Shown here: piece by piece, positions 1 through 7,800 of the stretch
How positions within the stretch are numbered: position 1 is the first letter of the stretch
How the letters are laid out: every line of letters begins with the position of its first letter
Assembly: GCA_017454485.1 (NCBI GenBank)
Contig: JAFTCX010000069.1
Span: forward strand, 31,334-95,333
Origin: Clostridia bacterium
GTDB lineage: Bacteria > Bacillota > Clostridia > Oscillospirales > Acutalibacteraceae
Reading direction: 5' to 3'
Length of the DNA stretch: 64,000 nucleotides
Position numbers and translations under genes: made by a program
Notes under the pieces: generated by a model
Seen by the model: the letters and a program-made list of their open reading frames with translations, nothing else
Told to the model about the DNA's origin: nothing
The model's database searches: none

Positions 1-1
1 T

Positions 2-799
2 GAGCTGCTCTGGTATGTGAAAGACGGTGTGTTAGTGATCTCCGGCAGCGGCGCGTCCGGTGAAGTTGAAGCCGCGCCGTGGGAAAGCTGCGCCGATGTG
101 ATCGACTGCGTCTACCTCAGAGACAGCGTGACCGCCATGGATGGCGCGCCCTTTGACGAATGCCCGAATATTCAGTGTGTGATTGCCGCCGACACGACTA
201 CAGTTTCGCGCTGCGCGGCACCGGTGCTGTATTATGCTGACAGCAGCGGCGCAATCACACTGTCCGGCCGCGATAGGGTGCCGGAGATGGATCTTCCCGC
301 GCTTGTGAATGCCGCCGGTGTGCTTTGCATCGACAAAACGGTTGCATCTCTCTGCTTTACACGCCTGTCGCTTCATACGGTTGAGGGCGAAAAAGAGCTC
401 GTGTATGACATTCTCAAAAACGGAAAGATCATTGACGAAAAGCATTTCCGCTTACCCGACGGCACAGCGCTCAACGATTTCAACATCAAGCCGCTGGGCT
501 ACAAGACTTTTAACCGTGCGTTCAACGCGCTGCAGGACAATCCCGACCGAAATCTCATCCTCTCGATTTCCTGCAAGGATCTGTTGCCGGAATCGCTGAA
601 AGCAGACAGCGGCAATTACACCGAACAGTTTGTGCTGCATTTTATTGAAGAGCCGCAGGAACCGGAGCAACCCGAAAAACCTCACAGCGAAGAGACGCCG
701 AAATCACTGCCGCAACAGATCATTGAACGCTTTCAGGCAACGCTTGCGGCGATTCTGTCGGTGTTCAAGAAGCTGTTTAGACTGTTTAAGAAAAAATAA
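2..799 (+). CDS. C-terminal part of a leucine-rich-repeat-like surface protein
   Basis: The frame is open from base 2, so the true start lies outside the window; a GTG at 17 is only an internal valine. The first 60 residues have the pattern of BspA-type repeats (LWYVKDGVLVISGSG, then a Trp-Glu, then a valine-rich segment ending in F-DECPNI-CV), where the family has a turn, a Trp and a CsNL-like step. The middle is beta-rich with no motif I recognise. A Pro/Glu linker (about 218-238) precedes a cationic amphipathic end, FKKLFRLFKKK. A surface or wall-associated role is inferred from the repeat type. A terminator hairpin follows at 835-885. Confidence 0.6.
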   Translation, partial: ELLWYVKDGVLVISGSGASGEVEAAPWESCADVIDCVYLRDSVTAMDGAPFDECPNIQCVIAADTTTVSRCAAPVLYYADSSGAITLSGRDRVPEMDLPALVNAAGVLCIDKTVASLCFTRLSLHTVEGEKELVYDILKNGKIIDEKHFRLPDGTALNDFNIKPLGYKTFNRAFNALQDNPDRNLILSISCKDLLPESLKADSGNYTEQFVLHFIEEPQEPEQPEKPHSEETPKSLPQQIIERFQATLAAILSVFKKLFRLFKKK

Positions 800-834
800 G
801 CGGCGGATTTTGCCGTGTTTATCAAATGATTTTC

Positions 835-885
835 ATCCGTGCCTTTCGGCTGCGTTACCGCCGACGGCACGGATGGTTTTTGTGC
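835..885 (+). terminator. Rho-independent terminator after the LRR-like gene
   Basis: Inverted repeat ATCCGTGCC / GGCACGGAT (835-843 and 866-874) with further pairing inside, followed by T-rich sequence containing two T runs. Confidence 0.7.
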
Positions 886-954
886 TTTTTTGCGGAAGGA
901 TGAGCCCTTTTGTTTCATTTCGTTCCCGAATTTCGCGGTTTCGTTCCCGACGTA

Positions 955-982
955 TTGATTTTGATTTTAAAATCTTTACAAT
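955..982 (+). promoter_or_regulatory. Possible sigma-A promoter for the zinc-ribbon/TPR gene
   Basis: TTGATT (955-960), 16 bp spacer, TACAAT (977-982), about 57 bp before the chosen ATG. The spacer is one short of ideal. Confidence 0.45.
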
Positions 983-1038
983 GGGTTTTGGTTATACCGA
1001 AATGGAAACGTAACTACAGAAAAAGGACGGATGAAAAC

Positions 1039-2076
1039 ATGAAAAAGGAAACGCAAAAAGGCACGTTACCCTTGACCTGCTCCTGCGGTGCAATTTTCAG
1101 CAACGACCAACTGTTTTGCACAACCTGCGGAACAAGCAAAGAGGAATTGCAAAAGAGCAAATACAAAGAAATTTGTGAAAAAGCGAAAACTGCGGCGTCA
1201 CTGAAGGAGCTTGAGCCCCTGCGTGCAAGCTGCGACGCCATCTCCGATTACCGCAACATTACAGAATGGCAAGCGTTTTTGGACAAAAAGATCGATATTC
1301 TGAAGAAGAAAAAGAAAAAGAAAACCGGACGCATCATTGGCCTTTCATCTGCTGTTGTTGTGCTTGCTGCGCTTGCAGTGCTATTTGTGATTTTTGTCAT
1401 GCCTTATCTGCCTCATTTTATGAAAGCAGAAAAGGCAGTAAAAAGCGGAGATTATGTTCTTGCGATCGAGGAATACAAACAGGCGGAAGGATTCTTAGGA
1501 AGCGACGAAAAGCTTCCCGAAACCTATTATGCTTACGGTGCAGCGCTGCAGGACGAAGAAAAGTATTTGGACGCAGCAAACGCGTTCACCGATTCCGATA
1601 ACCACGCCGATGCCGAAACACGTATTGCGGAATGCGGCAAGGCGCTGATTCAGAAAAAACAATATGGCGACGCTTCAAAAGTTTTCTCTCTTCTTTCCAC
1701 CAAAGAAAGCAAGGCATATGTCAATTATGCAAACGGTATGGAGCAGGTACAAAAGAAGAACTATGCCAAAGCGCTCGAATACTTTGAAAAAGCCGATGAT
1801 GTGGAGGGCAGCGCCAAGCGAATTGATCAAGCTCACTATGTACTTGGTAAACAGGCTATTTCCACGGATACGGAAAGCGCCCGCAATCATCTGCGAGCTG
1901 CCGGCGATTACAAGGACGCAAAGAACCTGCTGAAGGTCTGTGATCTCATGGACGCTGAACAGGAAGCTCAAGCCGGCAATCTGAACGAGGCTCTTGCGAT
2001 GTTCAAAAAGCTTCCGGCAAATCTGTCCTATGATCAAGTGTCTTTTTTGCACATGATTTTTACTGAAAACATATAA
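1039..2076 (+). CDS. Zinc-ribbon, single-TM, TPR-repeat protein
   Basis: Of several in-frame starts I chose the ATG at 1039 because an AAAGGACGG ribosome site lies upstream and the protein then begins directly before its zinc ribbon: C-x-C and C-x2-C (CSCG ... CTTCG) within residues 14-31. A Lys-rich stretch (KKKKKKKTGR) precedes one transmembrane helix (about 101-125). The remaining 220 residues are alpha-helical TPR-like repeats with recurring Y-x-A-x2-Y/F and A-x-F steps (YVLAIEEYKQAEG, YLDAANAF, YAKALEYFEKADD). Such proteins in Firmicutes are usually membrane-tethered scaffolds of unknown partner; the orientation is not obvious, since the ribbon is probably cytoplasmic and the TPR part outside. 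No operon partner is close. Confidence 0.8.
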   Translation: MKKETQKGTLPLTCSCGAIFSNDQLFCTTCGTSKEELQKSKYKEICEKAKTAASLKELEPLRASCDAISDYRNITEWQAFLDKKIDILKKKKKKKTGRIIGLSSAVVVLAALAVLFVIFVMPYLPHFMKAEKAVKSGDYVLAIEEYKQAEGFLGSDEKLPETYYAYGAALQDEEKYLDAANAFTDSDNHADAETRIAECGKALIQKKQYGDASKVFSLLSTKESKAYVNYANGMEQVQKKNYAKALEYFEKADDVEGSAKRIDQAHYVLGKQAISTDTESARNHLRAAGDYKDAKNLLKVCDLMDAEQEAQAGNLNEALAMFKKLPANLSYDQVSFLHMIFTENI

Positions 2077-2291
2077 TCTTGAATGCCATACTGACACACC
2101 AGTGAAAGCCGAACAATCGTCATGCAGCGCTTTTTCATCGCCTGCTAACAAGCTGCAAACATGACTGCAAAAAACAGCTTAATGTCAGCAAAAATCAGAA
2201 GGGAAAACTTGTAAATAAAACATCGGAAAGCCAGAGGAAACAAAGGCTTTTCCGGGACTCCGGGGGGCAGCGGCTTTTTTGTTGCAGCGCC

Positions 2292-2414
2292 CGGGAATCG
2301 AACAAGGAGAGAGCATCCGCAGGATGCGGAAGAAAACAGTCCGGGGGACTGTTTTCGCCGACGCGGCAACGAGCGCAGCGAGGCGATAGGCGCGGCAGCG
2401 CCGGACAATTCCCG
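2292..2414. repeat. Cloverleaf-like multi-hairpin element (sequence type 3)
   Basis: A 7-bp outer stem CGGGAAT (2292-2298) / ATTCCCG (2408-2414) encloses three perfect hairpins: GCATCC-gca-GGATGC (2313-2327), AAAACAGTCC-ggg-GGACTGTTTT (2333-2355) and GGCGC-ggca-GCGCC (2389-2402). The topology matches the 144-bp cloverleaf repeats elsewhere in the window but the sequence does not. Confidence 0.55.
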
Positions 2415-2434
2415 CTGGGGGTGCCAAAGAAAAA

Positions 2435-2475
2435 ATGCCGAAAGCCCTGATTTTATAAGGGTTTTCGGCATTTTT
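2435..2475. terminator. Bidirectional terminator hairpin
   Basis: ATGCCGAAAGCCCT (2435-2448) pairs with AGGGTTTTCGGCAT (2458-2471), flanked by an A run on the left and a T run on the right, so it can act on both strands. It lies downstream of the kinase gene (minus strand). Confidence 0.65.
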
Positions 2476-2511
2476 GTTTTTTGAAAGCAAACGTTTTTTC
2501 TGTTGACACAA

Positions 2512-2639
2512 CATTTTGCGCAGGCATCTTTTGCCAACCGCCGGGTTTGCTGCGTGATTTCTGTTACATCTACACCTGACAAAAAATATCCTCGCCAATC
2601 TTCACACACCGAGTTAATCAGCGGGTAATCAGCGGGTAC
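2512..2639. mobile_element. Partial copy of the GTAC-ended miniature element (family C)
   Basis: Similar to the right three quarters of the complete copies at 26.8, 47.2 and 53.3 kb. The right terminal repeat CGAGTTAATCAGCGGGTA is present and its last part is duplicated, giving a second TAATCAGCGGGTAC that ends at 2639. The left terminal repeat is missing or decayed. It stops 1 bp before the stop codon of the kinase gene. Confidence 0.7.
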
Positions 2640-2640
2640 T

Positions 2641-3933
2641 TCATGGGTGGTCGGATTCCAACGGTCGTTTAAAGGGAATCGTCACTTTGACGATGGTGCC
2701 GCCGCCGTCGCGCGCAAGGATGGTCAGTGTGCCGCCGCACATGATTTCGAGTCGCTGCCGGATATTGGAGAGCGCGATGTGCGGTTCGTTGTTTTCTTTG
2801 GCGGCGTTGAAATCGGCGCCGTCGTTTTCCACAATGATCTCGCTGCCAAGGCTGGTTTCGCGGGTACGGATGGAGAGGTGCAGCGGGCCGCCATAGGGAT
2901 TCATGCCGTGCTTGACAGCGTTTTCCGCAATGGGCTGAAGCGTCAGCGGCGGCACACGGAAATGCGTGTGCGGCGTATCGAAGTGCACAAGGAGCAGATC
3001 CTCATACTGCGCTTGTTCAACAGCCAGATAGGCGCGGGTGTGCTCCAATTCCGAAGTAAAGGGAATGGTGCTGTCTCCTGCAACGGCGCTGAAATTTTTG
3101 CGCAGATAGTTGGTGAAATCCAGCGTAACCTGCCGCGCTTTTTGGGGATCCTGATTGCAAAGGCTGTAGATGCTCATCAGCGTGTTGTAGATGAAGTGCG
3201 GCCGCATTTGCAGCACCATGACGTTCGCGCGCTGGTTGGCGATTTCGCGCTGCTGGTTCATATATTCCTTCACGCTTTTACGAAAGATCAAACCGAACAT
3301 TGTGATCGCGCAGAGCACCAGCCAGAAGGAAACCAGAATATCAACGGCAGCGAACATATAGAGGAACACCATGATTGCTGCAGGCAGCAGATAGATCAGC
3401 AGCGCGACGAACAGCTCTTTGGAGAGCTTTTTTCGCTTCAAAAACAGCGACACGGTGTTCAAAAGCGTAAGGGCGACCAGCGGCGTGATCAGCAGCGGAA
3501 ACCACGGTCCGCGCACGTATGCAAGCGCCGGGTTTGTGCCGTAAAAAGCGTTTGTGAACTGCGCGGCAATCAGCAAAGCAATGAAAACGCCCCACAGGGC
3601 CACGGCAGCGCGAAACAGGCGGCTGCCTTTGATGTTCTCTTTGGCGCAGTGCAGCAAAAACGGCATGGGCATGAGCGTGAGGACGGAGAAAAACAGGAAT
3701 TCAAAAAGAATGATGACCCTTTGCGCTTTTACCATTTCGGGAGAGCTGTAGCTGATCAGCTCGAGTAAGATCACAATGACATAAAGAAAAAGCAGCGAAA
3801 AAAACAGGACAAAAAAGCGTCGGTTCCATCGGCCGAGCGCGGGCATCACAGCGGAGAAGGCGACGCCGATGATGCTCACTGCCAGCAATGCGCTGCCAAT
3901 CGAAAAAAAGGCGACCGTCAACCAATCTGTCAT
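2641..3933 (-). CDS. LytS/YehU-type sensor histidine kinase
   Basis: 430 residues from the ATG at 3933, which overlaps the regulator's stop codon as ATGA, implying translational coupling; longer upstream starts would run into that gene. Residues 1-215 contain about six to seven hydrophobic helices (for example 6-30, 39-61, 72-94, 108-126, 145-165, 174-214) with no recognisable extracellular domain. A short coiled linker leads to the HisK-type dimerisation motif QMRPHFIYNTL, with His246 as the expected phosphorylated residue. The C-terminal HATPase has the N-box LQPIAENAVKHG and a late Gly-rich GGGT. It should phosphorylate the adjacent XRE-receiver protein. The signal is unknown. Confidence 0.9.
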   Translation of the reverse strand: MTDWLTVAFFSIGSALLAVSIIGVAFSAVMPALGRWNRRFFVLFFSLLFLYVIVILLELISYSSPEMVKAQRVIILFEFLFFSVLTLMPMPFLLHCAKENIKGSRLFRAAVALWGVFIALLIAAQFTNAFYGTNPALAYVRGPWFPLLITPLVALTLLNTVSLFLKRKKLSKELFVALLIYLLPAAIMVFLYMFAAVDILVSFWLVLCAITMFGLIFRKSVKEYMNQQREIANQRANVMVLQMRPHFIYNTLMSIYSLCNQDPQKARQVTLDFTNYLRKNFSAVAGDSTIPFTSELEHTRAYLAVEQAQYEDLLLVHFDTPHTHFRVPPLTLQPIAENAVKHGMNPYGGPLHLSIRTRETSLGSEIIVENDGADFNAAKENNEPHIALSNIRQRLEIMCGGTLTILARDGGGTIVKVTIPFKRPLESDHP

Positions 3934-4526
3934 ACGCTGTCGCCTCCCATGATCGGATAGCGCAGCTTTTTGAGCTGGGCGCGCACGCCCTCGGGGGTCA
4001 GCGGTTTGACCATGAATCCGCAGGCGCCGGTGTTCCAGGCGTCGAGGGAATAATCGGGATAAGCGGTCAGAAAGACCACGTTGGTGCGCGGGTTGATCTC
4101 CAGCAGCGTGCTGCAAAGGTCAAGACCGCTGGCGGTTCCCAGCTCAATGTCCAAAAAGGCCAGCGCAACGCGGTTCGTTTTTGCATATTCAATTGCCTGC
4201 TGCGGCCAGATAAAACCCTTGATCGCGGCGGACGGCAGGACCTGCTCCAAAACAGACAGGCTGTCGGAGAGGATGACCTTGCTGTCGTCCACCATGAGAA
4301 TGTTGGGCGATTCCTCGCTCACGCTCACAGCGGCAAGCAGCGTGCCCACGTCCACATCCAGCAGCGCGGAAAGGCGGGTGATCATGGACGCATCCGGCAA
4401 ACGGCTGCCGTTTTCCCAACGCGCGACGGTGGACTGGTTCACAAACATCTGCTCTGCAAGCTGCGTCTGTGAAAAACCTTTTTTTGCCCGCAGTTTTTTC
4501 AGAGTTTCAGAAAATGCATTGTTCAT
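3930..4526 (-). CDS. XRE helix-turn-helix protein fused to a response-regulator receiver
   Basis: Residues 7-62 are an XRE/Cro-type helix-turn-helix (KKGFSQTQLAEQMFVNQSTV then ARWENG and LPDASMITRLSALLDVDV). Residues 75-190 are a CheY-like receiver: acidic pair D80/D81, phosphoacceptor D126 (AFLDIELG), T154 and K174 (MVKPLTPEGV). LytS-type kinases normally pair with LytTR-output regulators; here the DNA-binding module is an N-terminal XRE domain and nothing follows the receiver. It is the first gene of the two-component operon, has a good ribosome site (AGAGGTG) and a promoter at 4554-4582. The giant surface-protein gene starts divergently about 365 bp away and is a plausible but unproven target. 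Confidence 0.92.
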   Translation of the reverse strand: MNNAFSETLKKLRAKKGFSQTQLAEQMFVNQSTVARWENGSRLPDASMITRLSALLDVDVGTLLAAVSVSEESPNILMVDDSKVILSDSLSVLEQVLPSAAIKGFIWPQQAIEYAKTNRVALAFLDIELGTASGLDLCSTLLEINPRTNVVFLTAYPDYSLDAWNTGACGFMVKPLTPEGVRAQLKKLRYPIMGGDSV

Positions 4527-4553
4527 TTGAAAGCCTTCACCTCTTTTATGTTC

Positions 4554-4582
4554 ATGATAACCCGATATGATAAAAAAAGCAA
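4554..4582 (-). promoter_or_regulatory. Sigma-A promoter for the two-component operon
   Basis: On the minus strand TTGCTT (4577-4582), 17 bp, TATCAT (4554-4559), about 27 bp before the ATG at 4526. Confidence 0.7.
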
Positions 4583-4643
4583 GCCCCTTGAAAAAAACAC
4601 GGTTTTATTTTTGGAAAAAAATATGACATTCCGGAATACATCC

Positions 4644-4672
4644 TTGACAATTTAAAAATCTATTTTTAGAAT
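4644..4672 (+). promoter_or_regulatory. Strong sigma-A promoter for the giant surface protein
   Basis: TTGACA (4644-4649), 17 bp A/T-rich spacer, TAGAAT (4667-4672). Start of transcription expected near 4679, giving an untranslated leader of about 210 nt. Confidence 0.85.
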
Positions 4673-4688
4673 AATAAAGGTTTCGAAT

Positions 4689-4802
4689 ATGCTTCGGAGC
4701 AAAAAGCTGCAGATTCTTTGCAAAAGGATGGACACGTCTATGATCATCTGCGATAATCGGTTGACAGACAGGATGAGTCTGTCCTTTTTGCATCTTTTTT
4801 GA
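4689..4802 (+). CDS. Possible 37-residue leader peptide
   Basis: ATG at 4689 lies 8 nt after an AAAGG ribosome site (4676-4680), immediately downstream of the predicted transcription start. The frame reads MLRSKKLQILCKRMDTSMII and continues 17 residues to a TGA at 4800. It runs straight through the terminator-like hairpin at 4763-4783, so a translating ribosome would melt that hairpin. No homologue is recognised; it may be fortuitous. Confidence 0.35.
   Translation: MLRSKKLQILCKRMDTSMIICDNRLTDRMSLSFLHLF
4724..4800 (+). promoter_or_regulatory. Attenuator-like leader with mutually exclusive hairpins
   Basis: GACAGAC (4763-4769) pairs with GTCTGTC (4777-4783), followed by C and two T runs (4785-4789 and 4795-4800): an intrinsic-terminator form. 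The 3' arm, extended as GTCTGTCCTT (4777-4786), can instead pair over 10 positions (two G-U) with AAGGATGGAC (4724-4733), which would disrupt the terminator. The ligand or trigger is not recognisable from known riboswitch cores. Confidence 0.5.
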
Positions 4803-4891
4803 AAATCCGGCCGTAACGGGGGTTCCGCTCCCGACGCGGTCGTGTTTGCAATTTTTTTGTTTGCCCGCATGGGCAGAAAGGAGACCTCTTT

Positions 4892-7800
4892 ATGGCAAAA
4901 CGACTGAAACAGACCCTTGCGCTGTTCCTCGTGCTCCTGATGGTGGTCACTTCGGTGCCGCTTTCGGTGAGCGCAAAGGTGAGCGAGTCGCTTGTTGAAA
5001 AGCTCACGTCGGTTTACGGCGGCGACGAATCGCGCGCAAGAAGCGATCTTGCGCTGCTGTATGATGCCGGCATCATCGACGAAGACGGCAACATGGCTGC
5101 GCTCGACATCCGCGAGGACGGTGCGCCCGCTGAGCTGGACGCTTTGGCCGAACGCATTGCAAACGGAGAGAGCGTGGGTGCGCTTTCTGTGAACGGCAGT
5201 GCGGCCGACACAGAGCAGATCACACAGATTCAGCAGATCGACACCATGCTGGAAGCGATCCGGCTGATGGATCAGGATGTTGAAATCACCGACGAGCACG
5301 TCGCAAATTTCAAATCGCTGGTTGCCGGCCTTGCAGACGGCAGCATTGACATTGACGAAGCGATCGAAACCGGAACGCTTTCGCTGAACAAAGCGCCGCG
5401 CAGAGCCCCCGGAAACAACGCCGACGGCTATGAGACCGGCGACATGGCGGTAACTGACGGAAAATATACCGACGCGATGCTGAGCGGCGACCAATATAAC
5501 GCAAGCTATACCTTCACGGCGGACACCTCCACCACGTGGTATACCGACAACGCCCACAAAGGCATTGTTGCGGACGGCGTTGTAACGCTGAGCGCTGAAG
5601 ACAAGGAATCCTACGCGCCCGGTGAAACTGTCACTGTGACAGCGAGTTTGAACAAGGCGCAGAGCGTGCCCGTCAGCTTTGACTGGAAAGCGGTCGGTGC
5701 AGGCGTTGGCGTGAACGGCACGGCAAGCGGAACCGTAGCTTGGAACGCGGGCGAAACAGGCGACAAGACCTTCTCCTTTGTCATCGGCGACAAGGCGAGC
5801 GACGACCTCTGGCAGGGCAGCCGCGCGTTGGTGATCAACGCCTCCAATGTGCGCGGCGCGCTGTTCTCCGGCAACGCAACCACTTGGAGCAAAACCGTTC
5901 AGGTCGCTTCGTCGGATAACGACGCGATCAAGGCGAGTTATACCACGACGGACACAGTCAGCGGTTTCACATCAACGACCGGTTATGATAACCGGGGAAA
6001 GAAAACCATGACGATCCACAAAAAGTTTACCGGATCTGATGCATGGAAGATTCCCCAAAACGGTAACTGCACAATCACCATTGCGCATTTCGGAACGGCA
6101 GGCATGGAAATTGCCATTGTACCAACAACAGCCGATGTGAATCCCGTGGCTAATGCAGCGGCTAATTCGAGGATCATACAAGACTTCCAAAACAACAAAG
6201 TCGGATGGACAGACACAACGCATTACCAAGACCAGGCATCCCCTAAGACAGTCAGTGTTGGAAATCTGCCGTCAGGAACCGTCAACGATTCTGGCGAGAC
6301 CATTGTCGTGCTGTTCTTCGCTGATAACGTCCAAGGAGTTGGCAACTTGTCGCTGAAATCCTTCACGATTGCCGCGCGCAAGCCCAGCGAGCATGACCTT
6401 GTAAAATCGGTCAGCGTGCCGGCCGGCACTTATCGCACCGGCGAGGTTGTGCCTGTCACTGTTGAGCTGGACAACTACGTCAGTGCTGTGGAAAACACAA
6501 AGCTGACCGTCAACGGCACAAGCTGCGCCCTGTTGGATGCAACGAATACCGAAACCAAAAAGCTCACCTTCGGCTACACAGTCAAGGCGACGGATACCGG
6601 CGCGATCAATGTCACTGCGCTCACCGGTTTGAAAAACGCCGACAACATGAACGTTACGCTGGATTCTGCCTTCCCGTCGCAGAGCTTCGGCACGGCGCAG
6701 GGCGTCACGCTTGTTTCCGATGTGAAAAACAGCAGCATCGATTGGGCGAACGTCAAATACGGCGTGACCGACACCGACGCAAACGAACAGACCGTAACCG
6801 TGGTTTTCCCGCTCAAGAGCGGCGCGAACAACGTTGCATGGGTCGCCAGCGAAGCGGTGCAGTATAACACCAGCGGTTCTCCCGTTGCCATGCCCGTTCC
6901 CGGCTACGCCAACGCCACGGCAGATTATTATGTGCCCGGCGCTTATCTTTCCACCGACGGCGGCGCGACGCGCTATCCCGTTTTTGTTGCGCAAAACGGC
7001 GACACCCCGGTTGCCCTTGTTGCCCGCTTCAAGGGGGGCGAAAACGAATCTGACGCGTTCCGCAAAGAGACGCTGAACCTCTTTATGGACCCGGATATCG
7101 TTTCGAACGAAAACGCAGGCAAATATCTGCCTGCCGTCACCTCGGCGCAGGATGCTGTGCCTTATGCCGCAACCGCGTCCGCTGCCCCGATCGTTTTGGG
7201 CAAAAGCTGGACCTATTACCTCAAGGGCGGCGCAGCGTTTGAACAGGGCGCGTTCGTTTCCCGCGGCCTTGCCGATTATGAGGGCCTTGTGGAAAACGGC
7301 TTTTTGAAAAAGGGCGACGACGCCTATGTCATTTTGCAGGATACGGCGGAGCCGGACCATCAGTATGATGTGGAAATCGTGGTCAACAAAGCGCTGCGCG
7401 ACGCGCTGATTTCCGGCGCGCGCGTGGAAGACGGTCAGGACCTGCGCCTGTGGTATCAGGTCAGCGGCCGCAAAGCCTTCACCTTTACCAAGCCCGCAGA
7501 TTTTACACTGACAAGCGCAAACACAGATGTGGCGGTGATCACGCCTGTGGATGACGCACCGGGCGTCTATCATGTCAGCCTCACCGGCGCGGTCGGCAGC
7601 AGCGCACTCACGCTGACGGTCGGCAACGGCAAAGCGGAGCGTGCCTTCGATTTGAGCGCCGGAACGGTGATCAGCAAGGCGGGCAAAACGCCCTTCCTGC
7701 AGATTCCGTCCTATTCCATGGTCCGCACCACGCTGACCAACACCGACACCGATGTGCTGTTCAGCTCCAACCTGACCGCCCGCAACGCAGGCGACAGCAC

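Larger units (their letters stand above)
2077..2640. other. Gene-free interval with structured repeats
   Basis: About 560 bp with no credible gene. It holds a multi-hairpin repeat (2292-2414), a bidirectional terminator-like hairpin (2435-2475) and the right-hand part of a miniature inverted-repeat element (2512-2639). The sequence at 2284-2304, read on the minus strand, resembles a tRNA T-arm but no tRNA body fits. Confidence 0.7.

Noticed and set aside
2284-2304. tRNA gene suggested by a T-arm-like sequence on the minus strand
   Set aside because: GTTCGATTCCCGGGCGC looks like a tRNA 3' end, but no anticodon arm, D-arm or acceptor partner is found upstream; the bases belong to the multi-hairpin element.
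4680-4800. Known c-di-GMP, cobalamin or SAM riboswitch in the giant-gene leader
   Set aside because: None of the conserved core strings of these classes is present; only the alternative pairings support regulation.
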